From: Azolla pinnata | Lineage: Eukaryota; Streptophyta; Polypodiopsida; Salviniales; Salviniaceae | Direction of reading: 5' to 3' | Length of the DNA stretch: 54,338 nucleotides | NCBI GenBank assembly: GCA_037176905.1 | Contig: JBBBWG010001115.1 | Span: 21,038-75,375, forward strand | In this document: positions 49,201 through 54,338 of the stretch, piece by piece | Layout: every line of letters begins with the position of its first letter | Numbering within the stretch: position 1 is the first letter of the stretch | Position numbers and translations under genes: made by a program | Notes under the pieces: generated by a model | Told to the model about the DNA's origin: nothing | The model's database searches: none | Seen by the model: only the letters and a program-made list of their open reading frames with translations

Positions 49201-50648
49201 CGGCATGAGAACTTTGTAACCCAGAATTGTGGAGCTAAGATCCACAGTGCTCACATCTACTAAGATTCTTGGACGAATCCTGCAAGAATATTACATAACA
49301 ATCAAATCGAGTCAGCTTCAAAACATCATCACATCTACCATAATCCAGAGCTTTGTGTTTATCAGAAAACAGAATATCAAAAAGAATATTATAAAGTGTC
49401 ATTAACATCATCACATTAACAAACCCTGGAGTTTATATTCGTTGCAAAAACAAAATCACATGAAGCTCAACATAACACCATATTCAGGGATCTATAACTT
49501 TCTTAAAAAAGCAAACAATCGTAACAACGGAAAACAGCATTACATAAGCATAAAGTTAAAATCAAAACACATTTTTGCATATGTTTTGAACGGAGAAACT
49601 TCAATTCATCACCATCACATAGAGCTAGGAAACCTTATTCATTTAAAAAATTTATACTACCTCTAAAATACATGTATGTGTCCAACAAATGCTGGAAGAT
49701 GGACAATCTAGCCACATCACTATATCTACCAAAACTTTAAGGTCAATATGTCATCAAACTCCACTAACTTAGAAACATGCCCACACCTACCATGACTCTA
49801 AGAATTCATCAAAATAAAACAGACGAAGCTAAATTATAACATCAAAAAACAGCATTCCTCAACACAGTAAAAATCTACCAAGACAATAGGTCTCTCTTTA
49901 AATTTGTAGAAAAAAGAGAAGAAGAAGCATTATTCACTTCAAAACAAAGAAAAACTACGACTAAACAAGGGATAAAGATAATTCATCAAAAGAAATGCCC
50001 ATAAAACATGTGAAAAATCACAAGGAAAATAGTGATTTGCACTATTAGGATAGTATACTCATCTGAAAGATAAAATTTGATTAGATTAAAACTAGAGTAC
50101 TACAACTTCAACATAAATATCATTCTTGCATATGTATACGATACTAGGACACAATGCATTCATCCAGGGAAACAAACATCGCCCAAGCTCACACGCAAGA
50201 ACCTAGTAGAACAACATAAAAACAGCATGAACATTTAGTCGAATATAGATGCAATACACAATGGATATAAAGATTCATTATAGGAAACAAAAATACAGAG
50301 AATCCAACTCGAGACAAAAGGGGACAGCTCTACATAAATTCAACAGACACGAAGCTCGAAAAGCAGGACTATCGTGCGTATCTACAGGAAAAACATGATA
50401 TGAGCTACAGGAAGCTCGTTGTCATCAAGTAAAAAATCATCAAAACATGTACTTTTAATGAGAAAACCGGGGGGAGGGGGACAAAAAAGAATAGGGCTTG
50501 ACCTGATGGTAGAGAAGGCGATCTTGTTGTGCCGAAGGGTCCATTCATCTTCAGCTCCAGCAGAGTAGAAATCATATGCCAGTTTGGGGAGCTTTTCCGC
50601 AGCCAGCGCTTCATATTCCGAGATGTTGACGACATCGGGAGAAGCCAT
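43264..50648 (-). CDS. Peroxisomal (S)-2-hydroxy-acid oxidase, lHAOX type
   Basis: Eleven exons on the minus strand: 50648-50503, 49279-49155, 48086-48040, 47686-47609, 46177-46053, 45970-45898, 45454-45392, 44648-44579, 44419-44319, 43877-43773 and 43443-43264. All are GT-AG with agreeing phases, giving 370 aa, the usual size. The FMN-dependent alpha/beta barrel shows FFQLY (Y132), [11 protein letters not shown] (D160, R163), ILKGV (K235), [10 protein letters not shown] (catalytic H259, R262) and DGGIRRGTD (D290, R294). The C-terminus SRL is a peroxisomal PTS1 signal. The family oxidises 2-hydroxy acids to 2-oxo acids with O2, making H2O2. The glycolate-oxidase Tyr24 and Trp108 positions are Phe27 and Ser here, the pattern of the medium/long-chain lHAOX branch, so photorespiratory glycolate oxidase is less likely. 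An in-frame ATG 18 bases upstream could add MERGDA. Confidence 0.93.
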
Positions 50649-51059
50649 GGCATCTCCGCGCTCCATTTCTTCCGACACCCTCTCAGACTTGAGAATCACG
50701 AGGGACTGTATTTTCATCTATTTACGAAACTACCCCTACGTATCCTGGGCAATTAACCAATAATACTTGAAGAATCATAAGGGAATGGATTTTCATCTAT
50801 TTACGAAAATGCCCCTAAGGATCTGTAACCTGTCTGAATGGCTATGGAAACTACAGCACAGCACAGAACAGAACAGAACAACCAGACACGCAAATTGCAA
50901 AGCCCATTTGACGATGCCGTGCAAAGCGAACTTGTGTTTGCGAATTCGCGTTCGGCGATCGACCGATGCTTGAAAGCTTTTTCCGCAGGTGTTTGGGCTC
51001 GAATCGGGGCGTATTCAAAGTGCCGGAAATCATCAATGCAAGGACCACTGGTGCAGAGC

Positions 51060-51070
51060 CCCCCCCCCCC
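51060..51070 (+). repeat. C11 homopolymer
   Basis: Eleven consecutive C bases lie about 410 bases upstream of the oxidase start codon. Homopolymers of this kind are prone to sequencing length errors. Confidence 0.9.
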
Positions 51071-53317
51071 AACAACCCTCCAGATTTGCTGCTGTTGCAG
51101 CCAGAAAGTCCAACATTCTCCCTTCGGATCCAGAAGACCTTTCCCCCCGGCTCTGAGCAATGATAACGTTCTCTGCACACGCTTTTTGCTCGGACGCGAT
51201 CTGCATCATCACCAGTGCTCCATAAAAAAAAAAAATTCCTTCCTCATTTCTTTGTCTAGGGCTATGGCCAAAAAGCCTCCAAGATAGCAACAATTTTTGA
51301 AGATGAGAGGAAAAATGAGAATATAATAAGAAAACAAGTAAACGAGAATCTACATAGTACTAAGAGATGAGAATTATGCGAGAGTTTTGTCGATTAATGT
51401 TAAACCTTAGTGGTAATTCAATTCTAAAGAGTCCCAAAATTGTAGTCCCTGCATGCTTGCCATGTAGCTAGCTTTTATGATCATCATTTTTAGCTACCAT
51501 GAATATTGGTTATCTTATTGCATTTACTTTGATTGGTTTTCTATTTGTTCCTTCGGTGATTGTTGAAAATGGCTTCGGCAGCATCCAATCTACGCAATAT
51601 TAATTGTCAACTCAATTCTCGTCAATTCTACTAATCAAATATTTATATTTGATTGTGTTAGAACTCATAACTAATTACTAAAAAAAAAAAACGTACAAAA
51701 GGAAAAAAGTTGAAAAGAGGCTCGATCTGCTTCACAACACGCATAATGCTAATGAGAGACATATCCAGGACCTCATGATAAACGACCAAGCGATCATATT
51801 GTAACATGACACTATTCCTTAGATGTCTTTGTTTCTATTATGAATTTCTAATGTGAATTGATTTGCATCGAGTTTTCGCAAGGGTATCTGATAAACTACG
51901 ATAGAATTGCTCTATTATCAATTACGGGCATAGAATTGCCTACAACAAAATTTGCAAGCCTTGGCATTGATAATCTCCTATGACCTTGTCCATACAAGTC
52001 GTAGCTCTGGTTTTACTCGTTCGACTTTTCTCAAACTTGAATACGCCAATTGGCATGGCCACTTCCAAATCAAAAGTATTCTAGTCAATCAAATCTCTTT
52101 CGTGTCCATCGTGTCTCTGCAAATGGCCTCAATTAGAGGGTAGTGCACTAGGTTAGCCCCACAATATTGTGGACCTTTTGAAGATCTTAAGTTTGGATCT
52201 GAAGATCTTAAGCTTGGATCATTAGCTCATGGGCTTGCTTTACCTATTTCAATCGAGATTCATAGTCACATTAATTATCTATTACTAAAACATCTTATAT
52301 TATCAGAGGATTTATCATAAAACCTCAAGTTCCAAAATGAGCACTTCTTGACTTTAGAACTGAACTACAATATATAGTCACTAGTTCAAGCTCAACTTTA
52401 TGGATAAAAATAGTTAGTTGACCCTGCCATTCAAGAAAGACAAATAGCAACTTGCACTAATCGAGACATAGACTTAGATCAACATAAAATATACACTGAT
52501 GTACATTTGAGGAGCAAGTTAAGGTCATTGAAAGCAATAAAGGGCTGAACTTGATTAGATAGAAAGAAAGCTATTGTGCAAGCACTAACAAGGATGGGGA
52601 ACATCATAGAACACACAAATATAGCTCAACAGCAGCCATAGCTATAAGGCTTGATCACTCGTATCTCCTTTCATGCCACCAAGCAGACAATTTTCTCATA
52701 GGTCATACTTGACTTTCGAAGACAATAACAAAATCTATCTATCTTCACAAAAGGCTAAAATATAAAGAGATACTTGTAAACTTAGCTAGCATAAACAACA
52801 ATAGCTACAATAACTTAGCATCTTATGTCATCGATCCATGAATTAGAGAGATGGTCGCGTGCTAAATTGGCCTCCCGTTCCCTCGAAGCCTAAAATCGCA
52901 TCAACCTGATGCAATAAAAAAAGGCAAACATGGCTCAGTCGTTCTCTCGTGCGCTCTTCTTCATTTAGGATATGTTAAGTTCATAGAAACACTTGAACAC
53001 GCTTTAATCATGATTCGTCGTGACAATGTACGAATGTGGCTACAACATAATAACAATAATAATGGAGAGACAAAAGAAACCTTAGGAATGACTTGGTATT
53101 ACCATAAATTAATTGGGCATGTCATTTACGTAAACGGGAAGATCATTAATCAGGCGCGTTCTACAGATGCCTCGACATATTGTCCTAGAGAGTTGCACAT
53201 TTGTCCAACGGTCGCTACGCAAGCGCGGAGGTGGACTAAAACGATGAGTTTCCGGGGCTTTTATCCCTATGATTAGGGCAGATATTGAGGAGAAACCATC
53301 GTGCGGGGGAGAAAGTG

Positions 53318-53351
53318 GTGTGTGTGTGTGTGTGTATGTGTGTGTGTGTGT
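53318..53351. repeat. GT dinucleotide microsatellite
   Basis: A (GT)n run with a single TAT interruption. It creates Val/Cys- and His/Thr-rich frames that are not genes. Confidence 0.9.
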
Positions 53352-53691
53352 ATGGTAGAATGTCATCCTCAGAGACAAGAGGGGATTCAAGGTGGGTTGT
53401 CACTGGAACCCCCATGTCATGTCCTCTTTTGGTGTTTTGCTACTTGGTGTGTTTTTTTATACATATAAATATGTAAGACATGTTCTAATTCTGATTGGAT
53501 TTCGAAGCCGCCTATCGTTGCTGGGGGGGCATTGGCCCCAGAGATGGTGGCAATGGGGCGTCTGTCTGTCTGTCGGTCGGCCAGTCCTTTTTTTTTCTTT
53601 ACGTAGCATAAGCAGGGGCCAAGAAAGCCAGGAAAAACAAGGAAAATCGTGCAGGTTCTGTTACAAGATCGGTGGATATCGACAAACGGGG

Positions 53692-53707
53692 AGGGGGGGG
53701 GGGGGGG
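53692..53707 (+). repeat. G16 homopolymer
   Basis: Sixteen consecutive G bases, with a preceding GGGGA. The length may be inexact because of sequencing, and frames crossing it are unreliable. Confidence 0.85.
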
Positions 53708-54017
53708 CAAAGCGGCTTGCGACAGTGGAGAATCAACGGCGGGGAACGAAGTACTCGCGATATTCTAGATCGGACAATCTGGAGCAGAATCAGACCGATC
53801 AGCGGCGTGCGGAGTCGAGCCTATAATCAGGCGATTCGAGAATGCGAACAACGGAGAGGTGGGCAGCGAGGGAGCCGATCATCGACCTGCTAAATCAGGG
53901 ACAGCTCGGTAGAAGCATCTGCAGATCGAGCATCTGCAGATCGATCGATCGATCGATCCCGATTTACAGATTTTCGAAGATCGGATGATGATCAGATCAA
54001 CAAGCAGCTCAAGAGGA

Positions 54018-54060
54018 AGCAAAGCAGAAGAAAGAAAGGAAGAAAGAAAGAAAGAAGAAG
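54018..54060 (+). repeat. GAAA/GAA purine tract
   Basis: A run of GAAA and GAA units on the + strand. It resembles the GA-rich tract before bL9m and may lie near a transcription start of a gene beyond the window. Confidence 0.8.
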
Positions 54061-54144
54061 AGTCTTTCGGGAGGCCGAGGATGCGGACAAAAGAGCGGTC
54101 AAAGTCAGAGGTCCACCAGCCGTTGACCGATCCGGCGTCCTGGC

Positions 54145-54200
54145 TTCCCATTGGTCCACGTGTCACCGTCAAAAAATTTCCACGCCCGCTGACGTCATGC
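54145..54200 (+). promoter_or_regulatory. Promoter-like cluster at the right edge
   Basis: An inverted CCAAT (ATTGG, 54150-54154), a G-box in ABRE-like context (TCCACGTGTC, core 54157-54162) and a palindromic TGACGTCA (54190-54197) fall within 50 bases. The order resembles the G-box site before the STICHEL-like gene. It probably belongs to a + strand gene starting outside the window. No TATA box was identified with confidence. Confidence 0.4.
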
Positions 54201-54338
54201 GGACCCCCAAGTAAGACCCGTAAAACCCCCCCCTTTTTATTAATTAATTAATTATTTATTTATTTAAGTTATTTATTATTGTTATTATCGATTCATGCCT
54301 CCTTTTTTTTTCCCTCGCCAGAATTTCCTGTTTTTTTT

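Larger units (their letters stand above)
50649..54338. other. Upstream of hydroxy-acid oxidase; right-edge region without a recognised gene
   Basis: The first few hundred bases are the oxidase promoter, including an ACAGA/GCACA repeat near 50853-50880. From 51300 to 53280 the DNA is AT-rich and unremarkable; small frames (51952-52143, 53010-53276) have no recognised domain. From about 53280 GC content rises, with GT, G and GAAA simple repeats and GATCGATC runs, ending in promoter-like sequence. Confidence 0.5.

Noticed and set aside
51300..52900. Possible decayed transposon in the AT-rich right-hand region
   Set aside because: No terminal repeats, target-site duplications or reverse transcriptase/transposase motifs could be found by eye.
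53010..53276. 88-codon frame with an Asn run near the right edge
   Set aside because: No recognised domain, no splice context and no codon bias unlike background; insufficient to call a gene.
53392..54251. Several frames of 70-140 codons near the right edge
   Set aside because: They overlap each other on both strands, cross the G16 run and GAAA tract, and have no domain.

Overview
The window is nuclear DNA of a plant. Genes are split by GT-AG introns with AT-rich interiors, and several families are plant-specific (NSP2-type GRAS factor, STICHEL, PUB62-like U-box protein, lHAOX-type 2-hydroxy-acid oxidase). Both TTTAGGG and TTAGGG telomere-like runs occur. I infer a land plant, possibly seedless because of the compact gene spacing and heavy low-complexity coding, but the sequence alone does not fix the species. 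No virus, CRISPR array, rRNA or intact transposon was recognised.

Seven protein-coding genes could be rebuilt exon by exon with consistent phases: (1) + strand 1042-4281, mitochondrial-type ribosomal protein bL9, 6 exons, 221 aa; (2) - strand 7639-11283, intronless GRAS factor of the NSP2 type, 1214 aa with large low-complexity insertions; (3) + strand 14368-20914, PUB62/63-like protein with a 2OG-oxygenase-like fold followed by a U-box, 12 exons, 586 aa; (4) + strand 22273-28523, plant multi-pass membrane protein of the 'plasma membrane fusion protein' family, 10 exons, 606 aa, one GC-AG intron; (5) + strand 31920-37569, STICHEL-like DnaX-type AAA+ protein, 6 coding exons, 1129 aa; (6) - strand 39864-42123, elongin C, 3 exons, 98 aa; (7) - strand 43264-50648, peroxisomal (S)-2-hydroxy-acid oxidase, 11 exons, 370 aa, ending in SRL.

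The stretches between genes hold promoters, leaders and simple repeats. The 3 kb divergent interval between the GRAS and PUB62-like genes contains a G-box cluster, an ATGC/GGAT microsatellite, two telomere-like runs in mirror orientation and a possible tRNA remnant. The interval before STICHEL holds an AT-rich minisatellite, a palindromic G-box and a CT-rich leader repeat. Four copies of that leader repeat carry short upstream ORFs starting MSAES. The right edge (54145-54200) looks like the promoter of a gene lying outside the window.

The genes do not form a pathway; they are ordinary unlinked plant nuclear genes. The most interesting points are the repeated MSAES upstream ORFs, the telo-box-bearing coding minisatellite in the NSP2-like gene, the probably inactive oxygenase fold joined to a U-box, the GC-AG intron, and the contrast between GATC-rich and AT-rich gene neighbourhoods.
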